From Peribacillus simplex (GTDB taxonomy: Bacteria > Bacillota > Bacilli > Bacillales > DSM-1321), in NCBI RefSeq assembly GCF_001578185.1, contig NZ_CP011008.1, positions 5,174,001-5,238,000 on the forward strand: a stretch of DNA of 64,000 bases, in the 5' to 3' direction. Both the position numbers and the translations under genes were made by a program. Of this stretch, positions 32,834 to 42,075 are shown in pieces. The notes below the pieces were generated by a model. That model was not told the origin of the DNA. It saw only the letters and a program-made list of their open reading frames with translations, and did not search any database. Each line of letters begins with the position of its first letter. Position 1 is the stretch's first letter.

Positions 32834-33319
32834 TAACTGCTCAATATATTCATATGCCCCATCAATTTCTTCAAGCGTATATTTTTGTTTGCTTTTCAGC
32901 GTGAAAATTTTCTCGGTGACTTCCTCTTTTTCTAGCGTGTCAAAGTATAACACCGTTGAAACCAGCTCCAAAAACCGGGCATTCTGTTCGTTCATATCGA
33001 GTAAGCATCCCTCAAGTGCCGGCATCTCCACTTCCTGTATGGATAGGAAATCCTGGCCGGCATCCGTTATCGAATAACAATATTGATAATAGCCTGCTTT
33101 TTTTTCCCTTACTTCATTCAAATAACCCATTTCGCAGAGCTCTTCAATCCGTAAGGTCAACTCCTCCGAATACGGTCCATAAAAGTGAAACTGAAACTTT
33201 TCATGAAATGGGAAGGACAGCTTCTTCGCGATATAAACGATTTTTTGTAATTTTTTCCGACCCGAGATTTCACCGGCAGTAGAAATTGCATTGATAATGT
33301 TTGCATGATCCTTAAACAA
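32810..33319 (-). CDS. ywgA: YwgA family protein
   Basis: 169 residues, start TTG with a GAGGAG site. The segment GRKKLQKIVYIAKKLSFPF...FHFYGPYSEELTLRIEEL (about 20-60) has the KLQK...YxA...GPYS pattern seen in DUF4065/Panacea-like proteins, and the C-terminal part is helical. The family is conserved in Bacillaceae next to ywfO and has no known function. The 32-base spacing after ywfO on the same strand suggests co-expression. Confidence 0.75.
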   Translation of the reverse strand: MFKDHANIINAISTAGEISGRKKLQKIVYIAKKLSFPFHEKFQFHFYGPYSEELTLRIEELCEMGYLNEVREKKAGYYQYCYSITDAGQDFLSIQEVEMPALEGCLLDMNEQNARFLELVSTVLYFDTLEKEEVTEKIFTLKSKQKYTLEEIDGAYEYIEQLKTKAKPN

Positions 33320-33351
33320 GGCTCGTCACTCCTCACCAAAAATGTACCACT

Positions 33352-34659
33352 TTAATCCGATAGCTCCAAAAGCTTACGAATTTGTTTTTTTATATTTTTC
33401 TTCGTAGATTCATCACGCAATAAATCTGCTGGATAGTACAACTTATGATCCGTTCTTCTTTTCCCTGAAATTGCATCGACAATTTCGGATTCACGTGATA
33501 ATTCACGAATTTCGCCATTATTTTTCAGCAAGTGAATCGGCAGCCTCTCCTCTTCCTCACCTGGCCGGTAAAAATCATACGGCAGATCTGATGAAGAATC
33601 GACGACAAGATAATAATCCGGATCGATGCCTGCCTTCTTGAAAAGCGTCCTTAATTCCATCAACCTGTTCATCTGACTGTTCGATGGATGGAATTCCACA
33701 TATTTAAATAGTTTACGGTTAACGAAGCGAGTGCATAAATCTTTTAAAATCGCATCGTTTTCCTCTTCCCATGCTTCGAAATAATAGAGCATCACCGCTT
33801 CATCCATTTTCAAATAGTCCGTTAAAGTCACTTCTCCCTTGAACAATGAATAAAAATGGTTCGGTTCTTGGGCAAACTCATAACCGGATTCATATAAATG
33901 TTTCGCTCTATGTAGGATCTTGGTAAGTATGACCTCCGCACTTCTCGTAACTGGATGGAAATAAACCTGCCAATACATTTGGTAGCGACTCATGATATAA
34001 TCCTCAACCGCATGCATCCCGCTTTGTTTGATGACGGCATGTTCTTCCCTTGGCCTCATTACACGCAAAAGCCTTTCCATATCGAAATGTCCATAACTCA
34101 CGCCGGTGAAGTAGGCATCACGCTGTAAATAATCCATTCTATCAGCATCGATCTGACTTGAAATCAGGCTGACTACTAATTTGCCTTTATAGGTTTTCGC
34201 AATGACTTCTGCCACTTTTTTAGGAAAATCACGCCCAACTCTAAGGAGGATCTTATTCACTTCCGTATCGCCGAGGATTATCTGCTGCGTGAATTGCTCA
34301 TGATCCAGGTCAAACACCTTTTCAAAAGAATGAGAGAAAGGACCATGACCTAAATCATGCAGAAGGGCTGCGCACAAGGATAGTAACCGTTCCTCAGGTT
34401 TCCATTCCGGTCTTCCCTCAAAAACATCATCCACGATTCTCCGGACAATCTCATATACTCCAAGCGAATGGCTAAGCCGGCTATGTTCCGCACCATGAAA
34501 AGTTAAATAAGTCGTTCCCAGCTGTTTGATCCTTCGAAGCCGCTGGAATTCCTTCGTCCCTATTAAATCCCATATAACCCGGTCACGAACATGTATATAT
34601 CGGTGCACAGGGTCCTTGAATACTTTTTCTTCTTGTAATTTTTCGGCGGAATATTCCAT
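33352..34659 (-). CDS. ywfO: HD-domain phosphohydrolase (YwfO)
   Basis: 435 residues. The HD motif set of dNTP triphosphohydrolase-like proteins is visible: RLRRIKQLGTTYLTFHGAEHSR with the first His, ALLHDLGHGPFSHSFE (HD pair, about 93-108) and DADRMDYLQRDAYFTG. YwfO-type enzymes are reported to hydrolyse dNTPs or related nucleotides; the exact substrate here is inference. The N-terminal VFKDPVHRYIHV is typical of the family. An AAAGAGGG site precedes the ATG. Confidence 0.88.
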   Translation of the reverse strand: MEYSAEKLQEEKVFKDPVHRYIHVRDRVIWDLIGTKEFQRLRRIKQLGTTYLTFHGAEHSRLSHSLGVYEIVRRIVDDVFEGRPEWKPEERLLSLCAALLHDLGHGPFSHSFEKVFDLDHEQFTQQIILGDTEVNKILLRVGRDFPKKVAEVIAKTYKGKLVVSLISSQIDADRMDYLQRDAYFTGVSYGHFDMERLLRVMRPREEHAVIKQSGMHAVEDYIMSRYQMYWQVYFHPVTRSAEVILTKILHRAKHLYESGYEFAQEPNHFYSLFKGEVTLTDYLKMDEAVMLYYFEAWEEENDAILKDLCTRFVNRKLFKYVEFHPSNSQMNRLMELRTLFKKAGIDPDYYLVVDSSSDLPYDFYRPGEEEERLPIHLLKNNGEIRELSRESEIVDAISGKRRTDHKLYYPADLLRDESTKKNIKKQIRKLLELSD

Positions 34660-34802
34660 GAACTACCCTCTTTTTCATAATCTCGATGGACACATTATAG
34701 CGTGTTTTGACAAAAAAACCTAACTTCCACCTTGCTAGTAAGAGGGGTCATTTTGTAAGAAAACGGAAGTTTTAGTCTGGTTTTGTTTCGAAAATAAGGA
34801 AA

Positions 34803-34837
34803 TAAAAAATCACCGCAGTGTGTTGAATCTGGGTGAT
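34803..34837 (-). terminator. terminator of the DUF1450 gene
   Basis: Minus-strand ATCACC / GGTGAT with a 17-base loop followed by TTTTTTATTT, downstream of the DUF1450 gene. The remaining sequence between ywfO and DUF1450 (34660-34895) holds no other gene that I can see. Confidence 0.6.
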
Positions 34838-34895
34838 GATTACTTGTTCCATTTATCAAAAGCAAATAATCCACTCTACCTATATATCATGGATC

Positions 34896-35117
34896 CTACT
34901 TTAGTTTTTTATTGATTTTATCTAGTAACTCGTCTTCTGTCGGTGCAGCAACTGGACGGTTATTGACAAAGGCAAAAGACTTCTTTCTGCCAGGACCGCA
35001 ATAGGATTGACAGCCCACTTCGATTTTCGCGTCGGGATCAAGCTTTTCAAGACGGGGGATTAATGTTTTAATGTTTACCGCCAAGCAGTCATCGCACACT
35101 CTGAATTCATTGGACAT
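34896..35117 (-). CDS. DUF1450 family small cysteine protein
   Basis: 73 residues with four cysteines arranged CDDC (near residue 8-11) and CQSYC (near 36-40), then [11 protein letters not shown]. This fits the DUF1450/YuzB-like thioredoxin-fold group, which resembles 2Fe-2S or redox proteins; the function is unknown. The GGAGG site directly abuts the ATG at 35117, an unusually tight spacing, so the start is less certain than the frame. Confidence 0.75.
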   Translation of the reverse strand: MSNEFRVCDDCLAVNIKTLIPRLEKLDPDAKIEVGCQSYCGPGRKKSFAFVNNRPVAAPTEDELLDKINKKLK

Positions 35118-35293
35118 CCTCCGGTCACCATCCTTTCCATGACAAACTATGTTTCATTCCATTTATATAACTAAAGGGTATTTTACCGTTTCTACTTATG
35201 AATATCAAGAGGGCTGGATGATGTGAAAAAGAAGGGGCCGCCGCTAGCAAATGATGTAATTCATCAAAAAACTAGTATCCTTTTAACCTTTTT

Positions 35294-35323
35294 GTATAAA
35301 AAATCCAGATTTTGTCCAAAATG
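35294..35323 (+). promoter_or_regulatory. possible sigma-F promoter of rsfA
   Basis: GTATA, 15-base spacer, GTCCAAAATG. The -35 fits the forespore sigma-F/sigma-G pattern; the -10 has one deviation from GGnnAnAnT. B. subtilis rsfA is a sigma-F gene. The rest of 35118-35408 has no visible gene. Confidence 0.35.
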
Positions 35324-35408
35324 CTAGTAGAGCACTCCATTAATCCTGCTACACGATATTTTATATAGTTGTTTATTTTAAAAGTTACCAGAAAGGGAGT
35401 ATGTAGAA

Positions 35409-36155
35409 ATGAAGGTTCGTCAAGACGCCTGGACAGAAGAAGATGATTTGCTTTTGGCAGAAACGGTATTGCGCCATGTGCGGGAAGGCAGCACTCAGCT
35501 GAATGCTTTTGAAGAGGTAGGGGATAAGTTGAATCGCACCTCTGCCGCATGCGGATTCCGCTGGAATGCTGTTGTCCGCCATAATTATGACAAAGCGCTA
35601 TCCCTTGCCAAGAAACAGCGTAAGCAGCGGCAAAGGATTCTTGGAAAAGATCAAGGAGGGAAAAAACGGCTTCTTTATACTCCGCCGTCCCCTACGATTT
35701 CTGACATAATGGTTCCTCATGAACAAGAAGTGGAACTAGAGTTGGAATCCGAAGTCGATACTACCAATTATGAAGCAGCAGAAGAATTCGTTGTGGCTGA
35801 AGCACTCCCCCCTAAACCACAGCACACTCCTGTGACTTTGGAAAAGGCCATGAACCTTGATACCGTCATCGCCTATTTGGAATCTATGAACGGCCGTATG
35901 CTTCAAGCCGAAGTATTAAAAACCGAAAATGAAAGATTGAAGCTTGAAATCAAAGGGCTGAAAAAGCGAAACGAAGATTTGGAGAATAAAATCAGCCACC
36001 TTGAACAAAACAGCGGCCTGATGCAGGAAGATTATGAAACTTTGATGAATATCATGAATCGGGCAAGGAAGCTGGTCTTGTTAGAGGAAGAGGAACGTCC
36101 GGCAACTAAGTTCAAGATGGACCGGAATGGTAATTTGGAAAAAATGGCTGAGTAA
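35409..36155 (+). CDS. rsfA: RsfA-family prespore transcription regulator
   Basis: 248 residues. A Myb/SANT-like DNA-binding N-terminus (about 1-60: [36 protein letters not shown]) is followed by a basic stretch, an acidic linker and a leucine-rich coiled coil (about 155-210). RsfA modulates sigma-F-dependent genes in the forespore. A GAAAGGGAG site precedes the ATG. It stands alone between divergent and convergent neighbours, with its own terminator. Confidence 0.9.
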   Translation: MKVRQDAWTEEDDLLLAETVLRHVREGSTQLNAFEEVGDKLNRTSAACGFRWNAVVRHNYDKALSLAKKQRKQRQRILGKDQGGKKRLLYTPPSPTISDIMVPHEQEVELELESEVDTTNYEAAEEFVVAEALPPKPQHTPVTLEKAMNLDTVIAYLESMNGRMLQAEVLKTENERLKLEIKGLKKRNEDLENKISHLEQNSGLMQEDYETLMNIMNRARKLVLLEEEERPATKFKMDRNGNLEKMAE

Positions 36156-36229
36156 TGAGATAATGTGGGGTTCAGTTACATAGATCAACCACATGCTAAT
36201 GGCCGAATCACCAAAGTTCATCCGAAAGA

Positions 36230-36256
36230 AGGAGCCTAAACAAGGCTCTTTTTTTC
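36230..36256 (+). terminator. rsfA terminator
   Basis: GAGCC-TAAACAA-GGCTC followed by seven Ts, about 75 bases after the rsfA stop. Confidence 0.75.
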
Positions 36257-36370
36257 ATGGTTCCAAGAAAAAGGAATAAAATCGTCTAAAAACGCTCGTT
36301 GATTATATCTCTGCTACCTATCATACATTCCCCTTCACAGTTTCAGTGAATGCTAAAGTCGTATTAAATG

Positions 36371-36408
36371 CAAAAAGCCGTTCCTGACTTACTGGAACGG
36401 CTTTTTGC
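36371..36408. terminator. lipL terminator
   Basis: CAAAAAGCCGTTCC-TGACTTACT-GGAACGGCTTTTTG, a perfect stem next to the lipL stop, with T-runs on both strands. Confidence 0.9.
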
Positions 36409-36411
36409 AAA

Positions 36412-37260
36412 TCAAACATTTAATGAATCGAATACCTTATCGTTGCGTTCTACCACTCTTTTCAAATATGCCTCATACAACGGCCATTCTTCAACAGAAA
36501 GAGTGTCAGAGAATATCCTTCCGCTATGTGCCTTCAATACATGAAGGAATCTGAGCATCACGTCCTGAACGCTCAATTGCACCCCCAACAATTCTGAAAG
36601 GGACGCCATTACCGAAGGGTCGATATCAGGATAGGCGAATTTCGTTTCTGAATTTCCTTTAGCTGCATCATAAAAACCCTTCACGAGACTTGCACGTTCA
36701 GCCCCGCTTCCATTGACACACAAATAGATTTGAACAGCTACGCCATTGCGAATCCTGCGTTGGGATATACCGGCAAACTTTTGCCCTTTTATACTTAAAT
36801 CATAACTTCCAGGACAATATGAGCCGACGATTTCCCTTGCCTCCATATTGACTTGGAAATCGGAAAACATCAATTGGACAAGCTCCCACATTGCATCATA
36901 TCCACGATTGATTTCAATTTTCTGATCGTTTTCAGGAAAGATGAGCGAAAAGTTAAGGACCCCTTCATCCAACACGACTGCGAGCCCCCCAGAATTCCGT
37001 ACGATGGCCTGATAATCCTGCTCTTCTAAATGTTCCAAACCCTTTTTAAGAAAAGGCAGCTTCGTATCCTGTATACCCATTACGATGGTTTGATGGTGCA
37101 CCCACGCTCTGGCCACTGCCGCTGATTTACCTGAACCTACGGAAGCGCAAAATGTATCATCCATCGCAAAGGACTCCAGAGCAGGAAACTGAGGTCCAAC
37201 GGAAGATTGATCAATAACCCGCCACTCTTGCTGCATTAATAATGAATCTGTTTCACTCAT
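36412..37260 (-). CDS. lipL: octanoyl-[GcvH]:protein N-octanoyltransferase LipL
   Basis: 282 residues of the BPL/LplA/LipB fold. The substrate loop [16 protein letters not shown] (about 88-103) and the amidotransferase cysteine at about 149 in [10 protein letters not shown] distinguish LipL from lipoate ligases. It moves octanoyl groups from GcvH to the E2 subunits of 2-oxoacid dehydrogenases in lipoate synthesis. A GAGGGAG site precedes the ATG. It follows pta by 34 bases without a terminator. Confidence 0.92.
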   Translation of the reverse strand: MSETDSLLMQQEWRVIDQSSVGPQFPALESFAMDDTFCASVGSGKSAAVARAWVHHQTIVMGIQDTKLPFLKKGLEHLEEQDYQAIVRNSGGLAVVLDEGVLNFSLIFPENDQKIEINRGYDAMWELVQLMFSDFQVNMEAREIVGSYCPGSYDLSIKGQKFAGISQRRIRNGVAVQIYLCVNGSGAERASLVKGFYDAAKGNSETKFAYPDIDPSVMASLSELLGVQLSVQDVMLRFLHVLKAHSGRIFSDTLSVEEWPLYEAYLKRVVERNDKVFDSLNV

Positions 37261-37294
37261 ATGAATCTCCCTCTACATTTAATCCTCATGCTGC

Positions 37295-38281
37295 CTATTG
37301 ATACTGCGCCACAAACCCTTGTACCGCTGTAATGACAGCCAGTTTATATACATCCTCTTCACTGCATCCCCTCGAAAGGTCATTTACAGGACGGTTCAGC
37401 CCCTGAAGGATCGGACCGACCGCTTCGAAGCCACCCAAGCGCTGTACCATCTTATAGCTAATATTCCCTGCTTCGAGACTTGGGAAAATAAAAACATTCG
37501 CATCCCCCTGAATAAGAGAATCCGGTGCTTTCTTTCTTGCTACTGAAGGAACGAATGCCGCGTCAAACTGAAATTCCCCATCCAGAATGATTTGAGCATC
37601 CATTTCTTTTGCTAATTCGACAGCATCTGCGACTTTTAGGGTCTCGGGGGATATTGCCGACCCTTTCGTAGAAAAGCTCAGCATCGCCACACGCGGTTCG
37701 ATATCGAACATTAGTGCAGTCTTCGCACTTTCTATAGCAATTTCAGCCAGGTCCTGAGAATTAGGGTTTATATTAATCGCACAATCCGCGAACACATATT
37801 TTTCTTCGTTCCGGACCATGATGAATACGCCCGATGTTTTATTGACGCCTGGCTTTGTTTTGATGATCCTTAGGGCAGGACGTACCGTATCGGCAGTCGA
37901 ATGCGTTGCACCACTCACCATTCCATGTGCCAGTTTCATTTGGACGAGCATGGTTCCAAAATAGTTCTCATCCTTTAAGATTTCCCGTGCTTGTACATCA
38001 GTAGCTTTACCGTCACGGACCTTCACGAACGCTTCAACCATTTCATCCATCATGATATAATTCTTCGGATCATATATTTCGATTGCATCAAGGGAGATTT
38101 TTAAATCTTTTGCCTTCTCTTGAATCAACCCGATATCCCCGATCAATACTGGTGTCACTAGTTTCGCTTTGGCAAGCCTGCCTGCCGCTCCCAAAATCCG
38201 TTCATCCAATCCTTCTGGAAAAACGATCTTTAAATTATGCCCCATAACTTTCGATTCCAATATTTCAAATAAATCACTCAC
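37295..38281 (-). CDS. pta: phosphate acetyltransferase
   Basis: 328 residues, the short single-domain Pta of Firmicutes. KIVFPEGLDERILGAA near the start, GMVSGATHSTADTVRPA, CAININPNSQDLAEIA and the C-terminal ILQGLNRPVNDLSRGC are signature segments. It converts acetyl-CoA and phosphate to acetyl phosphate in overflow metabolism. The start is GTG at 38281 with a textbook AAGGAGG 8 bases upstream; the frame runs 18 codons further upstream without similarity. It diverges from hemQ across a 256-base gap. Confidence 0.96.
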   Translation of the reverse strand: MSDLFEILESKVMGHNLKIVFPEGLDERILGAAGRLAKAKLVTPVLIGDIGLIQEKAKDLKISLDAIEIYDPKNYIMMDEMVEAFVKVRDGKATDVQAREILKDENYFGTMLVQMKLAHGMVSGATHSTADTVRPALRIIKTKPGVNKTSGVFIMVRNEEKYVFADCAININPNSQDLAEIAIESAKTALMFDIEPRVAMLSFSTKGSAISPETLKVADAVELAKEMDAQIILDGEFQFDAAFVPSVARKKAPDSLIQGDANVFIFPSLEAGNISYKMVQRLGGFEAVGPILQGLNRPVNDLSRGCSEEDVYKLAVITAVQGFVAQYQ

Positions 38282-38537
38282 TGGCTCATCCTCCTTTTCA
38301 GATACGTTTCCCCTGTTTTCCCTATATTTAACCATTCGGTAAACTTCTAGTCGTCTTCTTTTAAGAATACCCTAGCAGCCAGGTAAATTCCAGCCACTTT
38401 GGTCCCTCCCAATCCGCAAATTTGAAAATTGTTTGAACACCGAAAAACAGTGATGGTGTTTGCGGGTTGATATAAATTTCCTTATACTGAAACTATGGTA
38501 TATTTAAAGTTATTAAAAGACTTAGGAGTGAATCGAA

Positions 38538-39287
38538 ATGAGTGAAGCAGCACAAACACTGGACGGCTGGTATTGTTTACATGATTTCCGTTTGATCGAC
38601 TGGACATCTTGGAAAACGTTATCAAGTGACGAACGCCAATTAGCTATTTCAGAATTCCAAGGTTTACTGGATAAATGGAATATGACACAAAGTGACAATG
38701 AAGGCAGCCATGCCCTATATTCCATCGTTGGTCAGAAAGCGGACTTCATGCTTATGTTTGCCCGCCCGACCATGGAAGAATTGAATGCAATTGAAAACGA
38801 ATTCAACAAAACGAAGCTAGCCGAATATACAATTCCCGCTTATTCATACGTTTCCGTCGTGGAATTAAGCAATTACTTAGCAGGTGGAGATGGCGAGGAC
38901 CCTTATCAGAACCCTCATGTTCGTTCTAGACTTTATCCGATACTTCCAAAAGCGAAACATGTATGCTTCTATCCGATGGACAAGCGTCGTGATGGAGATG
39001 ACAACTGGTATATGCTTTCCATGGAAGAACGCAAAGGCTTAATGCGTTCACACGGCTTGATTGGCCGCAGTTATGCCGGCAAAGTAAAACAGATCATTTC
39101 CGGTTCTGTCGGTTTTGACGATTATGAATGGGGCGTTACACTATTCGCAGATGATGTCCTTCAATTTAAAAAATTGATCTATGAAATGCGTTTTGATGAA
39201 GTGAGTGCTCGTTACGCTGCATTTGGTTCTTTCTTTGTAGGCAATATCCTGCCGGAAGAAAACGTTACTTCTTTCTTATACGTATAA
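38538..39287 (+). CDS. hemQ: coproheme decarboxylase HemQ/ChdC
   Basis: 249 residues of the chlorite dismutase-like family. The family residues His172 (axial haem ligand, in [13 protein letters not shown]) and Tyr145 (in [10 protein letters not shown]) fall at the numbering known for Firmicute HemQ. It makes haem b by two oxidative decarboxylations of coproheme in the coproporphyrin-dependent route. A TTAGGAG site precedes the ATG. It is monocistronic with a strong terminator. Confidence 0.96.
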   Translation: MSEAAQTLDGWYCLHDFRLIDWTSWKTLSSDERQLAISEFQGLLDKWNMTQSDNEGSHALYSIVGQKADFMLMFARPTMEELNAIENEFNKTKLAEYTIPAYSYVSVVELSNYLAGGDGEDPYQNPHVRSRLYPILPKAKHVCFYPMDKRRDGDDNWYMLSMEERKGLMRSHGLIGRSYAGKVKQIISGSVGFDDYEWGVTLFADDVLQFKKLIYEMRFDEVSARYAAFGSFFVGNILPEENVTSFLYV

Positions 39288-39295
39288 GGCGATGG

Positions 39296-39325
39296 GCTTC
39301 CGGTTTCCGGAAGCTTTTTTTCTTT
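39296..39325 (+). terminator. hemQ terminator
   Basis: GCTTCCGG-TTT-CCGGAAGC followed by seven Ts, directly after hemQ. Confidence 0.9.
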
Positions 39326-39360
39326 TTGCGTCCCCTCCCTTTTATTTTTCCCCGGCTATG

Positions 39361-39389
39361 GAATAAATCCAATGCACATCCCATACATT
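39361..39389 (+). promoter_or_regulatory. possible sigma-E promoter upstream of gerQ
   Basis: GAATAAA, 14-base spacer, CATACATT. The -10 is an exact match to the sigma-E consensus CATACAnT; the -35 matches 5 of 7. gerQ is sigma-E dependent in B. subtilis. The distance to the gerQ ATG is about 310 bases, long for a sporulation gene, and no ORF with a ribosome site lies in 39400-39700. Confidence 0.45.
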
Positions 39390-39702
39390 TTCAATAGTGA
39401 TGAATTTATTTTTTTACAGTCCATTCAGCATCAGGAAAATTAACCAAGGCAATTCCTGACTCCAGCGAGGTGAAGGAACGTTACTTCTATTCATTAGCCG
39501 ACAATAGGATATGACTTGAATCATGAACGTTAAGTATCACTAAAATTCATTGTGGTTTTTTAAGCCACCCGGGGATTGTCCAGAACAGCCGTAAACAAAT
39601 ACAATACTACCGGTCGCTATAAATCGCACTGTTTCTCCCAGTCCACATTCTCGGATTGTCCAAATTCCACAAAATCCAATAAACCTTTTAGGAGGGAATG
39701 CA

Positions 39703-40206
39703 ATGTCACAAAATAACCCTTATGGTAATTACCCGTACGGCGGAAGCCCCTATTACCCCTATGAAAACAATGAGTCTGACCCGCGGCAGCAGCAGTCTCC
39801 TTACCAGCAACAAGCATACCAACAGCCATCATACCAGCCACAACTGCCCACTAAGGCAGGTACTCCACAACAAGTGCCCATGCCGATGAATCCAGCCACT
39901 TCCGGACCACAGGTACCTGGCATGCTTCCAGTCGAAGCATCGTACATCGAGAACATATTGCGTTTGAATAAAGGGAAATTAGTCACTGTTTATACCACGT
40001 TTGAAAACAACAAGGAATGGAATGCAAAGATCTTCAAAGGAATCATCGAGGCTGCAGGGCGCGATCATTTGATCATTAGCGACCCTCAAACGGGAAAACG
40101 ATACTTAATCCCGATGGTATACTTAGATTATATAACGTTCGATGAAGAAATCGAATATGAGTATCCATTTGGAGGCGCTGGGCTTGCCACCTATTCGCCA
40201 AGGTGA
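39703..40206 (+). CDS. gerQ: spore coat / germination protein GerQ
   Basis: 167 residues. The N-terminal half (about 1-75) is Pro/Gln/Tyr rich and low complexity; the C-terminal half (about 76-160) is the conserved GerQ domain with ASYIENILRLNKGK and GRDHLIISDPQTGKRYLIPMVYLDYITFDEEIEY. GerQ holds the cortex-lytic enzyme CwlJ in the coat and is cross-linked by transglutaminase. In B. subtilis the cross-linked lysines are 2, 4 and 5; here the first lysine is residue 51. An AGGAGGG site precedes the ATG. Confidence 0.92.
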   Translation: MSQNNPYGNYPYGGSPYYPYENNESDPRQQQSPYQQQAYQQPSYQPQLPTKAGTPQQVPMPMNPATSGPQVPGMLPVEASYIENILRLNKGKLVTVYTTFENNKEWNAKIFKGIIEAAGRDHLIISDPQTGKRYLIPMVYLDYITFDEEIEYEYPFGGAGLATYSPR

Positions 40207-40220
40207 AGAAAATTCTATAT

Positions 40221-40266
40221 AGAAGAGCCTCAGAATCAATTTGATTCTGAGGCTCTTCCTTTTTTC
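40221..40266 (+). terminator. gerQ terminator
   Basis: Very long perfect stem AAGAGCCTCAGAATCAA / TTGATTCTGAGGCTCTT followed by CCTTTTTT. Confidence 0.93.
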
Positions 40267-40282
40267 CAAAATGGAATCTTAA

Positions 40283-40303
40283 AAGGCTGACCTAAGAAGG
40301 TCA
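40283..40303 (-). terminator. probable terminator of the DUF423 gene
   Basis: Minus-strand GCTGACC-TTCTTAG-GTCAGC followed by CTTTTAAG, 11 bases after the DUF423 stop. The T-run is short. Confidence 0.5.
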
Positions 40304-40313
40304 GCTGCCTTCA

Positions 40314-40682
40314 TTACAAGTATTTATATGCAGCAATGGCCATTAGGACCCAAGCAACCAAGAATGAGACACCGCCAAGTGGAGTGATGGCCCCCAGGAC
40401 TTTGATTTGCGTAACGCTTAGAACGAATAGGCTTCCCGAAAACAGGATGATTCCTATTAGCATAAGCCAGCCGGACCAGTTGATTAGCGGACTTGAAATC
40501 TTCCCAGCCAATAAACCGAGCACTAATAAACCCACAGCATGGAACATTTGATATTGAACAGCCGTTTTCCATATTTCTAAATATTTATCAGGAATCTTCC
40601 CTTCCAGTCCATGTGCACCGAATGCACCTAGTGCTACAGCAATAAACGCATTCAATGCACCTAAAATGATGAACAGTTTCAC
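40314..40682 (-). CDS. DUF423 membrane protein (YwdK)
   Basis: 122 residues with four hydrophobic helices. The family signature GALNAFIAVALGAFGAHGLEG is split over helix 1, with YQMFHAVGLL in helix 2 and GAITPLGGVSFLVAW at the end. DUF423 proteins are widespread, and their function is unknown. The start is GTG at 40682 with a GGGAAGG site; an ATG eight codons upstream lacks similarity. It follows ywdI by 26 bases on the same strand. Confidence 0.87.
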   Translation of the reverse strand: MKLFIILGALNAFIAVALGAFGAHGLEGKIPDKYLEIWKTAVQYQMFHAVGLLVLGLLAGKISSPLINWSGWLMLIGIILFSGSLFVLSVTQIKVLGAITPLGGVSFLVAWVLMAIAAYKYL

Positions 40683-40708
40683 TATTATTTCGCCTTCCCT
40701 TCCCAAAT

Positions 40709-40972
40709 TTAAAAATCGAACAAGGACTCCCCATTTGCCTCATCCATTTTAACCGGTTCTACATTCGATGTAGCCGACATAACGGGTTGGGTCAATGTGA
40801 TTGGGTTAGGGTTTGGAATGCTGATGTTCCCAGCTTTTTCATCTACCATTACCTCGCAAAGGGATTTAATGGCGATTACATACCCCTGTACCTTATCCTC
40901 TGAATTTGCCTGTTTCGCTTTCAAAACAAGCTCTTCGATTTTATTTAACATTTGTCTTGATGAAATATCCAA
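40709..40972 (-). CDS. YwdI family protein
   Basis: 87 residues when started at the TTG at 40972, which is preceded by GAGGTGGTAAAG. A helical N-terminal part (LNKIEELVLKAKQ, then QGYVIAIKSLCEVMVD, about residues 9-45) is followed by a Pro/Thr-rich tail ending in ESLFDF. It is a short Bacillaceae protein of unknown function conserved between ung and ywdK. The frame extends 26 codons upstream, but without a ribosome site. Confidence 0.72.
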   Translation of the reverse strand: MDISSRQMLNKIEELVLKAKQANSEDKVQGYVIAIKSLCEVMVDEKAGNISIPNPNPITLTQPVMSATSNVEPVKMDEANGESLFDF

Positions 40973-41055
40973 CTTTACCACCTCGCCTATATACAGGTCA
41001 AAACTTTCATAACTAGCATAGCAAAAATCAGAGAAGAAAACACCTTGCATATTCC

Positions 41056-41268
41056 CTACTTTTTAATTGGCTTGGATTGAAATTTCAAGCATGGCTGTCC
41101 TGAAGAACGAAAGACATCAAGGGAGGGCAGGTTTGGTGTTTTGAATTGAAAAGCACGGCAGCCCTTCGGAAAATTGGGATCCCAAGTTATATAGAAATGA
41201 CTGCACGCCATACAATTAACCCGTTCCCTTTTCTCGCCCCAATCATCGCTTCGAGATTTTCCAAGCAA
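41056..41268 (-). CDS. small cysteine-rich protein next to ung
   Basis: 70 residues if started at the TTG at 41268, or 51 from the ATG at 41211. The conserved-looking core is [20 protein letters not shown]...SSGQPCLKF, with four or five cysteines spaced like a small zinc or Fe-S module. The TTG start overlaps the ung 3' end by 26 bases and has a GGGGGAA ahead; the ATG has only a poor site. Similar small proteins occur beside ung in Bacillus; no function is known to me. Confidence 0.65.
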   Translation of the reverse strand: MLGKSRSDDWGEKRERVNCMACSHFYITWDPNFPKGCRAFQFKTPNLPSLDVFRSSGQPCLKFQSKPIKK

Positions 41269-41923
41269 TAGGGGATTCCCCCATTTCCATCAGCAATTGA
41301 TTTGTTTTGGAAAAAGGTTTGCTGCCAAAGAAACCACGGGAGGCCGACAATGGACTCGGATGGACGGACTTAATGATTTTATGACGGGTTTCATCAATCA
41401 AGGGGATTTTAGTTTGGGCAGGTTTCCCCCACAAGATGAATACAACCGGTTTCGGACGGTCATTCAATAGGCGAATAACTTGATTCGTAAAGGTTTCCCA
41501 CCCTTTTCCGCGGTGTGAGTGAGCCTCTCCCTCGCGGACAGTCAAGATGGTATTCAATAGTAGCACTCCCTTGTCCGCCCATTCAACAAGGTAACCATTA
41601 TCAGGAACTTCATGTCCTAGATCAGTGTGTAACTCTTTAAAGATATTTCTTAAAGAAGGTGGGATGCGAACCTCCGGCTTAACTGAAAAACTAAGGCCAT
41701 GTGCTTGATCCGGGCCATGATAAGGGTCCTGTCCAAGGATGACAACCTTTACGTCTTTATAAGAAGTATAGTGAAACGCATTGAAAATATCATCCTTATC
41801 CGGGTGAATGACTTGCTGACTGTACTCCTGCTTTATAAATCCCCTTAGCTCCTTGTAATATGTTTTTTTGAATTCCTCTTCCAATAGAGGCCACCAATCA
41901 TTTGTTAATAATTGATTTTCCAT
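41243..41923 (-). CDS. ung: uracil-DNA glycosylase
   Basis: 226 residues, family 1 UDG. The catalytic water-activating loop [18 protein letters not shown] (about 63-80), FILWG and the minor-groove loop [13 protein letters not shown] (about 186-198) are present. It removes uracil from DNA in base-excision repair. An AAAGGGG site precedes the ATG. It heads a short minus-strand run with the cysteine protein, ywdI and ywdK. Confidence 0.97.
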   Translation of the reverse strand: MENQLLTNDWWPLLEEEFKKTYYKELRGFIKQEYSQQVIHPDKDDIFNAFHYTSYKDVKVVILGQDPYHGPDQAHGLSFSVKPEVRIPPSLRNIFKELHTDLGHEVPDNGYLVEWADKGVLLLNTILTVREGEAHSHRGKGWETFTNQVIRLLNDRPKPVVFILWGKPAQTKIPLIDETRHKIIKSVHPSPLSASRGFFGSKPFSKTNQLLMEMGESPIAWKISKR

Positions 41924-42075
41924 TTGCCACAGCCCCTTTCCACTTTTTGAAATTATATTATATCAAACTTAATCGCCTTACCTTTTTCCATAGATTACGG
42001 TTTATGTTTCTATATACCCCTAAAGTGGGAAATTAGATAGTTAGCAATCAATTTATTCAGGTTGGAGGATTCCCT

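Noticed and set aside
38430-38462. Hairpin AACACC...GGTGTT between pta and hemQ
   Set aside because: Short arms with a long loop and no T-run; not enough to call an operator or terminator.
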